A stretch of 64,000 bases of DNA, taken from positions 3,153,001 through 3,217,000 of the forward strand of contig NZ_CP113783.1 in NCBI RefSeq assembly GCF_029542205.1, read 5' to 3'. The stretch comes from Pseudoxanthomonas sp. SE1 (GTDB lineage Bacteria; Pseudomonadota; Gammaproteobacteria; Xanthomonadales; Xanthomonadaceae). How positions within the stretch are numbered: the stretch's first letter is position 1; each line of letters starts with the position of its first letter. The position numbers and the translations under genes are program-made. Of this stretch, positions 9,745 to 17,873 are shown one piece after another. The notes under the pieces were generated by a model. That model searched no databases, was not told the DNA's origin, and saw nothing but the letters and a program-made list of their open reading frames with translations.

Positions 9745-10341
9745 ATGCCCGAGATCCTGGTGCTCTACTACAGCCGCGGCGGGTCCGTGGCGAAGCTGGC
9801 GCGGCAGATCGCGCGGGGCGTGGGCGAAGTGGAGGGCATGTCCGCGCGGCTGCGTACCGTGCCGCCCGTGGCCGCCGTGACGCAGCAGGCCGCACCGCCG
9901 GTGCCCGAGGACGGCGCCCCCTACGTGGACCGGCAGGACCTGGCCGAATGCGCGGGCCTGGTGCTGGGCAGCCCCACCCGCTTCGGCAACATGGCCGCGC
10001 CGGTGAAGCACTTCATCGACGGTCTGGGCGCGGAGTGGGCCAGCGGCACGCTGGTGGGCAAGCCTGCAGGCGTGTTCACCTCCACCGCCACCCAGCACGG
10101 CGGGCAGGAATCGACCCTGCTGTCGATGCAGGTGCCCTTGCTGCATCACGGCTGCGTGATCGTGGGCATTCCGTTCACCGAGCCCCAGCTCAGCAGCACG
10201 CGCACGGGGGGCACGCCCTACGGCGCAAGCCATGTGGCCGGTGGCGAGGACGATCCGCAGCCCAGCGATGATGAAGCCGCACTCGCACGTGCATTGGGGC
10301 GCCGCGTGGCCGACATCGCCCGCCGGCTGGAGGTGCGCTGA
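9745..10341 (+). CDS. wrbA: NAD(P)H:quinone oxidoreductase, flavodoxin type
   Basis: A 198-residue FMN protein that reduces quinones by two electrons and limits oxidative cycling. The flavodoxin phosphate loop is 'VLYYSRGGSVAKLA' near the N-terminus. 'SPTRFGNMAAPVKHFID' and 'TSTATQHGGQESTLL' are characteristic WrbA segments. The ATG at 9745 is chosen because the strand-loop motif begins five residues later. The end shares one base with the start of the next gene (TGATG), so wrbA, the DUF2069 gene and the following exported protein are co-transcribed. Confidence 0.95.
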   Translation: MPEILVLYYSRGGSVAKLARQIARGVGEVEGMSARLRTVPPVAAVTQQAAPPVPEDGAPYVDRQDLAECAGLVLGSPTRFGNMAAPVKHFIDGLGAEWASGTLVGKPAGVFTSTATQHGGQESTLLSMQVPLLHHGCVIVGIPFTEPQLSSTRTGGTPYGASHVAGGEDDPQPSDDEAALARALGRRVADIARRLEVR

Positions 10342-10673
10342 TGGATCGCTCACGTCTTCTGCTGGCCGCGCTGCTGCAACTGTTGGCCATCCTGTATGCC
10401 GTGTGGTTCTACGGCGACCGCCAGTACACGCTGGCACTGCTGGTGTTCGCCCTGCCGCCGATCCTGCTGATGATCGGGGTGATGGCGCGCCGGCGCACGG
10501 CCGCGTTCTGGGCGGGCGTCTTCGCGCTGTTCTGGTTTTCGCATGCGGTGATGGTGGCGTGGGCCGATCCGGTGAAGGCGCCGTTCGCCTGGGGTGGCAT
10601 CGTGCTGTCCATCGGCATCGTGCTGGCTACCAGCTGGCCCGCCTTCGCCAAGCGGTTCGGCAGGAAGGAGTGA
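10341..10673 (+). CDS. DUF2069 membrane protein
   Basis: A 110-residue inner-membrane protein with about four hydrophobic segments ('LLLAALLQLLAILYAVWFYG', 'LLVFALPPILLMIGVMA', 'AFWAGVFALFWFSHAVMVAW' and 'GGIVLSIGIVLATSWPAF') and a basic C-terminal tail. The overall pattern matches DUF2069, a family often found directly after wrbA. Start and stop overlap both neighbours. Function is unknown. Confidence 0.85.
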   Translation: MDRSRLLLAALLQLLAILYAVWFYGDRQYTLALLVFALPPILLMIGVMARRRTAAFWAGVFALFWFSHAVMVAWADPVKAPFAWGGIVLSIGIVLATSWPAFAKRFGRKE

Positions 10674-11395
10674 TGCGTTTCGTTGCCGCGCTGCTGCTAT
10701 GCCTGCTGTCGCCCAGTGCATGGGCGCAGGATGCCCTCTGCGAGCCGCGCAATCCGGCACGCGTGGAGAACCGCGATGGCAGTACGTTGTCGCTGCGCAC
10801 CGAGTGTTCCACTTCCGCCATGCGCCGCTACGTCGCCGAGCTGATATGTGCCGACGGCCTTGTATGCGACCGCCTGCAGGTCGAGCAGGATGTCACCGAG
10901 ACGCCAATGGGCCACGCCGGCCTGGTGGACCTGGACGGGGACGGGATGCACGAGGTGGAAGTCCGGGGCATGTGCGGCGCCGGGCCCAACTGCGAGGGCG
11001 ATGTGTACCGGATCGATCCGGCCACGCGGACGCTGCGCCACTTTTTCAGCGGCGGCTATTACGAATTGCAGGTCATCGATGGCTGGCTGGTGGAATCCGG
11101 GCGCAGCAGTTGCTGCAGCTGGGAATTCCACCTGTGGCGCCTGGAGACACCACGCGCCGGACCGCTCGACTACGACAGCATGGACCTGATGGTGCAGGTG
11201 GATGCCGGTGGCGACGACGACGGCAACGTCACCAGCGTGCAATGCACGTTCACCCGGCAACGCGGCGATAATCGCGTGGTCGTCGCACCGCCGTCGCCCG
11301 CGCTGGAAGCGATCTGCCGGCACTACGGCGAGCCGTACGACCTGACACCCCCGGATACAACGCCAGGCGCGCCGCGAGCGCCGGCAGGAGCATAG
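10673..11395 (+). CDS. Exported Cys-rich protein with a calcium-loop-like motif
   Basis: A 240-residue protein with a Sec signal peptide (MRFVAALLLCLLSPSAWAQD). The mature region has several cysteines ('LICADGLVCDRL', 'GMCGAGPNCEGDVYR', 'GRSSCCSWEFHLWRLE') and an aspartate-rich loop 'LVDLDGDGMHEVEVRG', the type found in FG-GAP/VCBS and EF-like repeats. It is likely periplasmic or secreted and disulfide-bonded. The ATG at 10673 overlaps the stop of the DUF2069 gene. I recognise no enzyme family. Confidence 0.75.
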   Translation: MRFVAALLLCLLSPSAWAQDALCEPRNPARVENRDGSTLSLRTECSTSAMRRYVAELICADGLVCDRLQVEQDVTETPMGHAGLVDLDGDGMHEVEVRGMCGAGPNCEGDVYRIDPATRTLRHFFSGGYYELQVIDGWLVESGRSSCCSWEFHLWRLETPRAGPLDYDSMDLMVQVDAGGDDDGNVTSVQCTFTRQRGDNRVVVAPPSPALEAICRHYGEPYDLTPPDTTPGAPRAPAGA

Positions 11396-11397
11396 AG

Positions 11398-11883
11398 ATG
11401 GACGAGCTGCTGATCGTCACCACCGGTGGCACGATCGACAAGATCTACTTCGACGACAAGTCCGACTACCAGATCGGCGACCCGCAGATCGGCATGATCC
11501 TGCGCGAGCTGGGCGTGACGTTCCGCTTCACCGTCATCCCGATCCTGCGCAAGGATTCGCTGCACATCACCGACGAGGACCGCGAGCTGATCCGCGCGAC
11601 CATCGCCGCGCAGCCGACGAAGCATGTGCTGGTCACGCACGGCACCGACAGCATGGTGCAGACGGGCCATGTGCTGGCCTCCATCCCGGACAAGACCATC
11701 GTGATGACCGGCGCCCTCAGCCCGGCCCGCTTCCGCGGCTCGGACGCGGAGTTCAACATCGGCTGCGCGATCGGCGCGGTGCAGTCGCTGCCGGCAGGCG
11801 TGTACATCGCCATGAACGGGCGGATCTGGGATCCGGCGAAGGTGCGGAAGAACGTGGCAGCGAATCGGTTCGAGGCGGTTTGA
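11398..11883 (+). CDS. Single-domain asparaginase-like protein
   Basis: A 161-residue protein matching only the N-terminal domain of type I/II L-asparaginases. 'LLIVTTGGTIDKIYFDD' holds the first catalytic Thr (TGGTID) and 'HVLVTHGTDSMVQTG' the second (THGTDSM). 'GALSPARFRGSDAEFNIGCA' is also conserved. Full asparaginases are about 330 residues with a C-terminal domain that completes the tetramer. Its absence makes asparagine hydrolysis uncertain, although intact short homologues exist in Xanthomonadaceae as I recall. The gene starts 2 bases after the previous stop. A scrap of its 3' end recurs at 12580-12613. Confidence 0.85.
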   Translation: MDELLIVTTGGTIDKIYFDDKSDYQIGDPQIGMILRELGVTFRFTVIPILRKDSLHITDEDRELIRATIAAQPTKHVLVTHGTDSMVQTGHVLASIPDKTIVMTGALSPARFRGSDAEFNIGCAIGAVQSLPAGVYIAMNGRIWDPAKVRKNVAANRFEAV

Positions 11884-11908
11884 CGCCGGCGCGTTCCCAT
11901 ACCGGCAC

Positions 11909-11942
11909 AAGAACAAGGCCCGCTCATGCGGGCCTTGTTCTT
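11909..11942 (+). terminator. Rho-independent terminator after the asparaginase gene
   Basis: A perfect 15-bp stem (11909-11923 with 11928-11942) closes a TCAT loop. The stem is GC-rich at the top (GGCCCGC/GCGGGCC) and ends in a TTGTTCTTT run. It lies 26 bases after the asparaginase stop and would also work in the other direction. Confidence 0.85.
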
Positions 11943-11993
11943 TGTGAAGCGAGACAATGATTTCGGCTACTGCCGTCGGCCATCGCCTGCTGT

Positions 11994-12476
11994 TCATCCC
12001 TCAAGAAGAGACTTGGCTTGGAACGCCACCCAGTCGGAGCGCGAAACCACTTCGCCTCCAGAAACCCGCACTGCTCGGAACAGATATTGTTTGTTGGCTG
12101 GAAGGCAGTGCGTCGCGGTAATGGCAGTGAGGGGAATCGAGATGACCGACTCCCCATGAGGCACCAAAGACACTCTCTTCCCAGAAGCCACATAGTCGAT
12201 GTAGTTGCAGAACGGAACGATGGTCCCGTTCGGATGCGCCACTTCCACCTTGATCACCGAATCATTGATCAACCCCAGCAATCGATCATCCACGATCAAC
12301 ACATCGTCAGACCTATTCTTGACCGTAATGTTGAGATTTTTCCCGGCCTCAAGCTCAACCTCGACATCAGCGCCATACGGCGTGCACGAAAGCAGTGCCA
12401 CGACCGACAGCAGCAAAAAAAGTGGCCGGAAAAATCTAGGCAAGTAAAGCCTCGACATGGATTCTTGCTTGATCAT
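11994..12476 (-). CDS. Putative lipoprotein, unknown function
   Basis: A 160-residue protein with a lipoprotein signal ('PLFLLLSVVALLSCTPYG', lipobox LLSC). The mature part is beta-rich and includes 'KNLNITVKNRSDDVLIVDDR' and 'SVISIPLTAITATHCLPANK', suggesting a small beta-sandwich domain anchored to a membrane. An ATG at 12458 is an alternative start. Codon use and GC content look lower than in the neighbours. The gene lies between the asparaginase gene and an inverted repeat followed by a duplicated asparaginase fragment, which suggests it arrived by insertion. No relative is recognised. Confidence 0.7.
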   Translation of the reverse strand: MIKQESMSRLYLPRFFRPLFLLLSVVALLSCTPYGADVEVELEAGKNLNITVKNRSDDVLIVDDRLLGLINDSVIKVEVAHPNGTIVPFCNYIDYVASGKRVSLVPHGESVISIPLTAITATHCLPANKQYLFRAVRVSGGEVVSRSDWVAFQAKSLLEG

Positions 12477-12512
12477 AGAAAAATACCATTGCTTTGGCTT
12501 TACCCCCGAAAC

Positions 12513-12574
12513 AGGGGTCAGAGTACCTTTTCCAGATCGCCGTACTTCCCCGGGGAAAATCGACTCTGACCCCT
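12513..12574. repeat. Inverted repeat with AGGGGTCAGAGT termini
   Basis: AGGGGTCAGAGTACCTTTTC at 12513 is matched in inverse orientation by a copy ending at 12574 (complement AGGGGTCAGAGTCGATTTTC), with about 20 bases between. Three central bases differ. Pairs like this often border short palindromic elements mobilised by REP-associated tyrosine transposases, but no such transposase gene is present here. It lies directly between the lipoprotein gene and the duplicated asparaginase fragment. Confidence 0.8.
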
Positions 12575-12579
12575 AATTC

Positions 12580-12613
12580 TGAACGGGTGGATCCGGGATC
12601 CGGCAAAGGTTCT
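12580..12613 (+). pseudogene. Duplicated fragment of the asparaginase gene 3' end
   Basis: Bases 12580-12610 match 11813-11843 of the asparaginase gene with three differences before the similarity ends: TGAACGGG, then GATCCGG, then AAGGT are shared in register. The fragment would encode NGWIRDPAKVL against NGRIWDPAKVR in the intact gene, then meets a stop. It has no start and is too short to function. It marks the edge of the segment 11884-12579 as a likely insertion or duplication. Confidence 0.75.
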
Positions 12614-12635
12614 CTAACCCTGCTTCGGAACTGGC

Positions 12636-12980
12636 CTATGGCGGTGAAATGACAAATGCGCAGAGGCTTGCCGACAGCGGGACGGCCTTCGCACCCATGG
12701 CCTCATACAGCGAGATAGCCCTGTGGTTACTCGAACGCACATTGTTGATCACAAGCTCGCGGCACCCCTTGTCACGCGCCTTCTGCCGCAGCTGCTCAAT
12801 CACCGTACTTCCATAGCCACGTGAGCGCTGCCGTGAATCAATCTCGATCTTCTCCAGCACAAAGCTCTCTCCGGGCTCGAACCAGCCATGAGCACGACCT
12901 ACCCGGCGACCATCGAGCCACGGCTCAATGACATAGTGCCGCCGCTGCTCGCTCTCTTCGAAGCGCCAGTCTGTTTTCAT
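12636..12980 (-). CDS. Small GNAT-family acetyltransferase
   Basis: A 114-residue protein with the GNAT core: 'FVLEKIEIDSRQRSRGYGST' covers beta4 and the acetyl-CoA loop R-x-R-G-Y-G, and 'SNHRAISLYEAMGAKAVPL' is the C-terminal motif. Only the core domain is present. The substrate is unknown. The ATG at 12980 is chosen over an upstream TTG at 13001. Base composition is lower in GC than the surrounding housekeeping genes, in keeping with an accessory segment. Confidence 0.8.
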   Translation of the reverse strand: MKTDWRFEESEQRRHYVIEPWLDGRRVGRAHGWFEPGESFVLEKIEIDSRQRSRGYGSTVIEQLRQKARDKGCRELVINNVRSSNHRAISLYEAMGAKAVPLSASLCAFVISPP

Positions 12981-13200
12981 TTGGAGATCGTTTGCTTTCA
13001 ATGGTTCTCTACTTGTCTGCTATGGCCGAACACCTGAGTCAAGCCGGGCCGCCTCGCGGCCAGGGCAAGGGGGAAACAGGGGTCCGGAAACGGCGGCCAG
13101 AATACCCTCTCCAAGCGGTTCCGCGCGACCAAGGCCATAGGTTGGGGTGAGCGCAGTGTTCTGTCGCGAATGTCACCACACGCATAACGGGCGTCGCTTC

Positions 13201-13416
13201 CTAACCCCCACGCTTCGCCTTGTGGTACGCCACCAGCGCATTCGCATGCCCGTGGCCCATCTTGTGTTCCGCCTTCAGCAGGGCCACCTGCTCCATGTGC
13301 TTCCGGTCGCTGACGGCATCCAGCACCTTGAACCAGTGCTCCACCGGCTTGCCGTACTGCTTCTCTATCGAGGGGAAGTAGGAAGCCGGGCCTTTCACCT
13401 TCTCGTTCGTCGTCAT
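13201..13416 (-). CDS. DUF4287-type small protein
   Basis: A 71-residue protein, MTTNEKVKGPASYFPSIEKQ onward, with 'YGKPVEHWFKVLDAV' and 'HKMGHGHANALVAYHKAK'. This matches DUF4287 by its conserved spacing of the Tyr-Gly-Lys-Pro and Gly-His-Gly-His-Ala-Asn blocks. The ATG at 13416 is preceded by a good ribosome-binding site (AGGAGCG). Its function is not known. Relatives occur alone or fused to DUF5655-type domains. It is transcribed alone on the minus strand. Confidence 0.85.
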   Translation of the reverse strand: MTTNEKVKGPASYFPSIEKQYGKPVEHWFKVLDAVSDRKHMEQVALLKAEHKMGHGHANALVAYHKAKRGG

Positions 13417-13589
13417 GCATCGCTCCTCAATGGAATGAGGCAGTGGCCGCCACGCTGGCGGCCATGACCTGCCCCTGTTTGTCCGACGAAGGAGCGGATC
13501 CCGGATCGACATGCCGGCTCCGCTGCTCGCGGCCCTTCCTTGGGAACAGCAACGGCTCGGCGTCGCAGAGCCGTCGTTGTCTGGCGCGG

Positions 13590-14378
13590 TTACTCGGCGG
13601 CTTGGTCCGCTTGCCGTGCCGCACTATCGATCGTGTCGGCGACCACCTTGGGCTGCGTCATGAAGACGGCGTGGCTGGCGGACACCTTGGTGATGCGCGC
13701 GTTGATGCGCTCGGCCATGTGGATCAGCATGGCCTGGTCGAAGGCCTTGTCTTCGGTGGCGATCACGGCCCAGCTGGGTTTGCTGCGCCACGCCGCGTTT
13801 GTCAGCACGGTGCCGAACGCGGACATGTTGATGGGCACCTGCGAATCGCGCAGGAAGGCCGCATCGACATCGGTGGTGTCGTGGGCGAAGCCCGCCTTGA
13901 ACTTATCCGCACGGATGAAGCCGAACCCGTCGCTGGAGGTGTCGATCACGAACTCCGGTGTGGGCGCGAAGCCCGTGTACTGCTGGGCCGTGGTTTCGCC
14001 GGCGTCCGGCGCCAGCGCGGACACGTAGACCAGGCCGGCCACCTTGTCGTGCACGCCGGCTTCGGTGATGACCGTGCCACCCCATGAATGGCCGACCAGG
14101 ATGGCAGGCCCGTCCTGGCGGTCCAGCACGCGGCGGGTGGCCTGCACGTCGTCGGCGAGCGAGGTCAGCGGGTTCTGCACGATCGAGACGCGGTAACCGC
14201 GCGCGGTCAGGTCGTCGTAGACCGGGCGCCAGCCGGCACCGTCAGCGAAGGCGCCGTGCACCAGGACGACGTTCTTGATCGGATCGTGGTGACCAGACGC
14301 AGCATCGCGCGCCTGCGCAGCGGGAGACAGGGTGGCCGCCAGGGCGGCGGCGAGCAAGGCAGGGATCAGCTTGAACAT
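13590..14378 (-). CDS. Exported alpha/beta hydrolase
   Basis: A 262-residue protein with a Sec signal peptide (MFKLIPALLAAALAATLSPA). 'NVVLVHGAFADGAGWRPVY' is the oxyanion region, 'ILVGHSWGGTVITEAG' is the nucleophile elbow (GHSWG, catalytic Ser), and 'KVSASHAVFMTQPKVVAD' supplies the likely catalytic His. The pattern is that of the AB-hydrolase/salicylate-esterase-like group often labelled alpha/beta hydrolase in soil bacteria. The signal peptide implies a periplasmic or secreted enzyme. The ATG at 14378 follows GAGGAT. The substrate is unknown. Confidence 0.9.
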   Translation of the reverse strand: MFKLIPALLAAALAATLSPAAQARDAASGHHDPIKNVVLVHGAFADGAGWRPVYDDLTARGYRVSIVQNPLTSLADDVQATRRVLDRQDGPAILVGHSWGGTVITEAGVHDKVAGLVYVSALAPDAGETTAQQYTGFAPTPEFVIDTSSDGFGFIRADKFKAGFAHDTTDVDAAFLRDSQVPINMSAFGTVLTNAAWRSKPSWAVIATEDKAFDQAMLIHMAERINARITKVSASHAVFMTQPKVVADTIDSAARQADQAAE

Positions 14379-14561
14379 GGTCGTATCCTCGGGGGGTGGT
14401 GGGTTCGGCGGGTTTGCCGGCAGGACTACTTTGCAATCCACCAGAGGACGATACGTTGCCTATAGTCCTTTAAACTTGATAAATCGTACCGGTCCGCCTC
14501 TCCTGCCGAATCACCCCTCACCAAATGCTCGGGACCCTCGGGGAGGCGCGCAACACAATTG

Positions 14562-14584
14562 AAAAACCCCGGGGATGGCCGGGG
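14562..14584 (-). terminator. Rho-independent terminator for the coiled-coil membrane protein gene
   Basis: Read on the minus strand, CCCCGG-CCATCC-CCGGGG is followed directly by TTTTTC, a compact GC hairpin with a T-run. It lies about 50 bases past the stop of the gene at 14635-15198. Confidence 0.8.
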
Positions 14585-14634
14585 TCATTCGTTTACGTTG
14601 CAGCGCGTTCCTGGCCCGCCAGACTGCAGCCCGC

Positions 14635-15198
14635 TCAGCGCGCTACCCGGACTTTGGCCGCGCGGTACTGCCCCTTGTCACCCGCACGCCGTCCGTCTGG
14701 ATCGACATTGGTACAGATGACGTCGCCGCATATCACCGCATCCGAGGCATAGAAGGCCTGCACGACCGGCACGGCGTCTTCATAGCGCTGGAGTTCCTCT
14801 TTCGTGGCGGACAGTTCGCGGCGGTAGTAGCCCAGCACCGTCCAAGCCACCAACAGCACCAGCAGCAGGGTCGTGCCGATGGCGGCAAACCACAGCCACA
14901 CCGTTCTGCCCACGCTGCGCAACTGCGCGGACGTGGCGGATACGGCATGGCCGTACTCCGCGGCAACGGGAGAAACCGCTTCGCGGGCATCCTGCGCAAT
15001 CCGCGTGCCGGCCGCTTCCACCATAGCGGCCAGATCACGACGGAACTGGCCTGCCTCCTGCCGCAGTGACTGCACTTGCTCATTGATCGCCGCGCTCATG
15101 CGTGTCTCGCGCTGGACCATTTCGGCACGCAGCGTCATCAGCGCCTTGATGGCCTCGGGTGGTATCGCGGCGGCGGGCATAGCGTTGATGTCTTCCAT
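14635..15198 (-). CDS. Membrane-anchored coiled-coil protein, mobilisation-accessory-like
   Basis: A 187-residue protein. Residues about 15-95 are an alpha-helical coiled coil ('MTLRAEMVQRETRMSAAINE'). One strong transmembrane helix spans about 98-122 ('WLWFAAIGTTLLLVLLVAWT'). The tail has 'VVQAFYASDAVICGDVICTN' followed by VDPDGRR. The CG-x-x-x-C-x-NVD tail resembles, from memory, membrane-bound accessory proteins of plasmid mobilisation regions, but no relaxase is nearby, so this assignment is weak. It ends the minus-strand cluster with the two genes upstream and could assist their export or immunity. Confidence 0.6.
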   Translation of the reverse strand: MEDINAMPAAAIPPEAIKALMTLRAEMVQRETRMSAAINEQVQSLRQEAGQFRRDLAAMVEAAGTRIAQDAREAVSPVAAEYGHAVSATSAQLRSVGRTVWLWFAAIGTTLLLVLLVAWTVLGYYRRELSATKEELQRYEDAVPVVQAFYASDAVICGDVICTNVDPDGRRAGDKGQYRAAKVRVAR

Positions 15199-15249
15199 GA
15201 CAACTCCTTGTTCTCGATTTCCGTGTGGATGGGACTTTCCGGCGATAAC

Positions 15250-16614
15250 CTAGCGCGCCATCTGCCGGCCCTGCGACTGCGCCTGCTCTGCGGCCTGGTG
15301 TTGGGCGAGCCATTGGCTTCCCTGCGCTTCCATGTGCCGGCCTTCTGCTGAGCGTGCGAACTCGGTTGCTGCTCGATCAGCGGCTGCACTGTCGCCGGAC
15401 ATTACCGCAGCGAGGTAGCGATCTACCGAGGAGTCACTGGAACCCAACTCATGCCGTTGTCGGCCCTGCCGGTCATCAGCGGGAGCATCGGGCCTCTGAG
15501 GGAGTGGCAGTTGCCGTGGCTCCTGCTCCTGCTCACCGCCGCGGTTCACGTCATGAAACAGGTCTCCCTCCGTCGACGTGAGCACGTATTGCCAGCGGGT
15601 CTGTTGAGGATTGGCTCGGGCAGCATTGTTGAAAGCGAGGTAATCCTCGGGGTGGATCGTCTGGCAACCGGCCGAATCTGTATTCGCGCGCGAGCCGCTA
15701 TGAATCTTGAAGCTTCGATTCAGGTCCTGCACACCGTTGATGTCATTGTGGGTGAACCAGCCATCGCCATTGCTGTCGCGCTGCAACCGATGCGCGTCTC
15801 GCGGCGCCCTCAACTGCTCGGCTGAAGGCCTGAATGCGTCAGTTGTCCTGGCCAATCGCGGGTTCGGATGGTCGGCATCCGCCATCTCGATGGTCCCCTC
15901 GGCCAGTCTACCCATATCACTGATGCCATCCCGGTTAACGTCCTCGCCCTCGCTTCGGCGCCATGCCACATTGGCGTATGGCGTGTTCTCGCGGCGCAGA
16001 CCAGGTTGCGCGCGTTCGTCATATTGGGCGGTTGGCTCGGTACTCGCGCGATCAGCGATGAACACGTGACGCTCGCCATTCGCCTGCTTTCGAAGCACGA
16101 CGATATGGTCGTCATAGACCCCAGTTCCGCGCGAGTCACGATCACCCATCGAGGCTAACGTGGATGTTTCCTTGCGCAATCCAAGCAGCACGCTCTCCTC
16201 GTTCTGCAGTGCATCCGATGCCGCCTGGCTTCCTCGCGTCGTCACGATGCTGGCATAGACGTCGAACTTCTGCGCACTGGTCAGGCCAACCAGTTCATTG
16301 GGCTGGTTGATCTCTCGACCGTTGTAGTCCGGGACTCTGGGGGGCTGCCCAGCCTGCCTCAAACGTTCGAGCGCGGGCACGAACTCCGGCGATCGCAACC
16401 CACCAGACTGATGAATCTCATCGATCTGTGCCCGTGCACCAACGGACACGTACCGATCCAACGCCTCCTGCACGACCCTGCGCTCACCCTGCCTTTCGGT
16501 TTCAAGTAGGTGCAATGCCTGGTCGGGTTGGCCTTGCCGCATCTGTGCGATCACTCGATCCGCGACGGCACGAATGTCGATATCCGTTACATCCGTGGGA
16601 TGGGGGTTGGTCAT
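15250..16614 (-). CDS. Candidate secreted effector with EF-hand loops and SAGCQT motif
   Basis: A 454-residue protein without a signal peptide. Residues 1-150 are helical. The middle has 'YDDHIVVLRKQANGERHVFI', a calcium-loop-like 'DVNRDGISDMGRL' and a canonical EF-hand loop 'DSNGDGWFTHNDI'. Then comes 'FKIHSGSRANTDSAGCQTIH', whose His and Cys spacing recalls the active site of YkuD-type L,D-transpeptidases/carboxypeptidases (HxG...S-x-GC). The last 100 residues are Gln-rich. Its ATG overlaps the stop of the lipoprotein gene just upstream (ATGA). Together this suggests a peptidoglycan-acting effector with its immunity protein. Function is inferred, not shown. Confidence 0.65.
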   Translation of the reverse strand: MTNPHPTDVTDIDIRAVADRVIAQMRQGQPDQALHLLETERQGERRVVQEALDRYVSVGARAQIDEIHQSGGLRSPEFVPALERLRQAGQPPRVPDYNGREINQPNELVGLTSAQKFDVYASIVTTRGSQAASDALQNEESVLLGLRKETSTLASMGDRDSRGTGVYDDHIVVLRKQANGERHVFIADRASTEPTAQYDERAQPGLRRENTPYANVAWRRSEGEDVNRDGISDMGRLAEGTIEMADADHPNPRLARTTDAFRPSAEQLRAPRDAHRLQRDSNGDGWFTHNDINGVQDLNRSFKIHSGSRANTDSAGCQTIHPEDYLAFNNAARANPQQTRWQYVLTSTEGDLFHDVNRGGEQEQEPRQLPLPQRPDAPADDRQGRQRHELGSSDSSVDRYLAAVMSGDSAAADRAATEFARSAEGRHMEAQGSQWLAQHQAAEQAQSQGRQMAR

Positions 16615-17666
16615 GGGGTTGACCCCGTCGTTTGCTCAATGTCGTCCTTGTCGACGAACGGATCCTCGTTTCGGCCTTGAACCGGGTCACCGGCACGACA
16701 TCTCACATCCGGCCGCAGTGGATCGCAGTTGGGCAGGGGCCATAGCACTCTGGGGACTCGCTGCTGGAGCTCGAAGTTCTTCCCGTTCCAGACCGCAAAG
16801 CCAAGATGCAATCTACTTCCCAATCGCCGGGCCTCAGGTACCCAGTCGGGCATCGGGACCGGATCGTAGTCATGGTCGTCTGCCCGACCGGGAGGAGAGG
16901 CGTCCTTGAGGGGTATGGTCCACCGCATGACCGGCGCACGCTCCAGTTTCGTAGTCTCCAGATAGGGCACGAAGGGCGCGGTCAATGCCTGCTCAGCCTG
17001 CGTCATCGCAGGCTCTGGGAGGTACTCCCTGGTAACGTCACGCAGACTCCCCTTGCGCGACCACTTGTAAAGCCGCGGCTCGGCATGCGCCGCCTTGCAG
17101 GCTTCCGTCTCCACCAGATATTCGCCTTCCCGTGTTATCAAGGGATCGTCATCGATGCACTTGAAAGGACCGATCACCAGATAGACGGCGTCGGACGGCT
17201 GCGTTCCCTCGAACGAGCGCATCTGGATGCCTTCCAGAATATCAACACTTGCCATGAAGTCTGGCCGTTTCCCACGCCCTGGCAGCGCCAGGTAGGGCTG
17301 CGGTCGGCGTGCCTGATCGGCTCGGACGTCAGTCGGGAGAAAGATGTGCTCTGTCGGGATGGCGATGAGCACTTCGGCAAGATGCCGGGGCAGCAAACCC
17401 AAGCATGCTCTGTTGAGCCCGCCATATCGTGTTCTGCCGCTATCGTCGCCGGGGTCTTCCGGACACCACTCCGCGCCCATGCCCTTCTCCACTTCATAGG
17501 GAGTCCAGGGATCGGGAGTAATTGGCGGCGCGCCCGGAAGTATCGAGCCCAGCGAGAAGGGTCCTGGAGAGAGCGTCCTCGGCTGGTTGGATGCGTTGCG
17601 GTGAACGGCGCCGCACGCGCTCATGGCCGCCGCCATTGTGAGAATGGCGAGAAGCTTCCTTTGCAT
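16611..17666 (-). CDS. Lipoprotein, possible immunity partner of the downstream effector
   Basis: A 351-residue protein with a lipoprotein signal (MQRKLLAILTMAAAMSACGA, lipobox MSAC). The mature part has no recognised domain. It contains paired cysteines ('AEWCPEDP', 'GPFKCIDDD', 'LPNCDPLRPDVRCRAGDP') suggesting disulfides, and ends in an acidic tail. It overlaps the candidate effector gene by 4 bases and must be co-transcribed. Many toxin/immunity pairs in this family encode a periplasmic lipoprotein next to the toxin, so an inhibitory role is plausible. GC content is below that of nearby housekeeping genes. Confidence 0.65.
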   Translation of the reverse strand: MQRKLLAILTMAAAMSACGAVHRNASNQPRTLSPGPFSLGSILPGAPPITPDPWTPYEVEKGMGAEWCPEDPGDDSGRTRYGGLNRACLGLLPRHLAEVLIAIPTEHIFLPTDVRADQARRPQPYLALPGRGKRPDFMASVDILEGIQMRSFEGTQPSDAVYLVIGPFKCIDDDPLITREGEYLVETEACKAAHAEPRLYKWSRKGSLRDVTREYLPEPAMTQAEQALTAPFVPYLETTKLERAPVMRWTIPLKDASPPGRADDHDYDPVPMPDWVPEARRLGSRLHLGFAVWNGKNFELQQRVPRVLWPLPNCDPLRPDVRCRAGDPVQGRNEDPFVDKDDIEQTTGSTP

Positions 17667-17873
17667 CTACAACCTCCTGTTGATCAATGCTGGCGCGTCG
17701 TCGCTGGTCCTTCAATTCCGCCAGAGCAAGTCCGCGCTCACTGCCATATCTACATCAATCGCACATCGAATGCATGTGCCTCATCCTGGCTGACGCCACA
17801 GGCCGATGCGACTTGGCAGGTTCTGCAGAGAATGTGATTGATGCGAAGCCTCCGACTCCGGTGGAGAAAGTGA

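Noticed and set aside
15250..16614. Assignment as a standard X-T4SS effector with the usual C-terminal recruitment domain
   Set aside because: The Gln-rich tail is suggestive, but the conserved motifs of that domain were not seen, and no type IV secretion genes are in the window.
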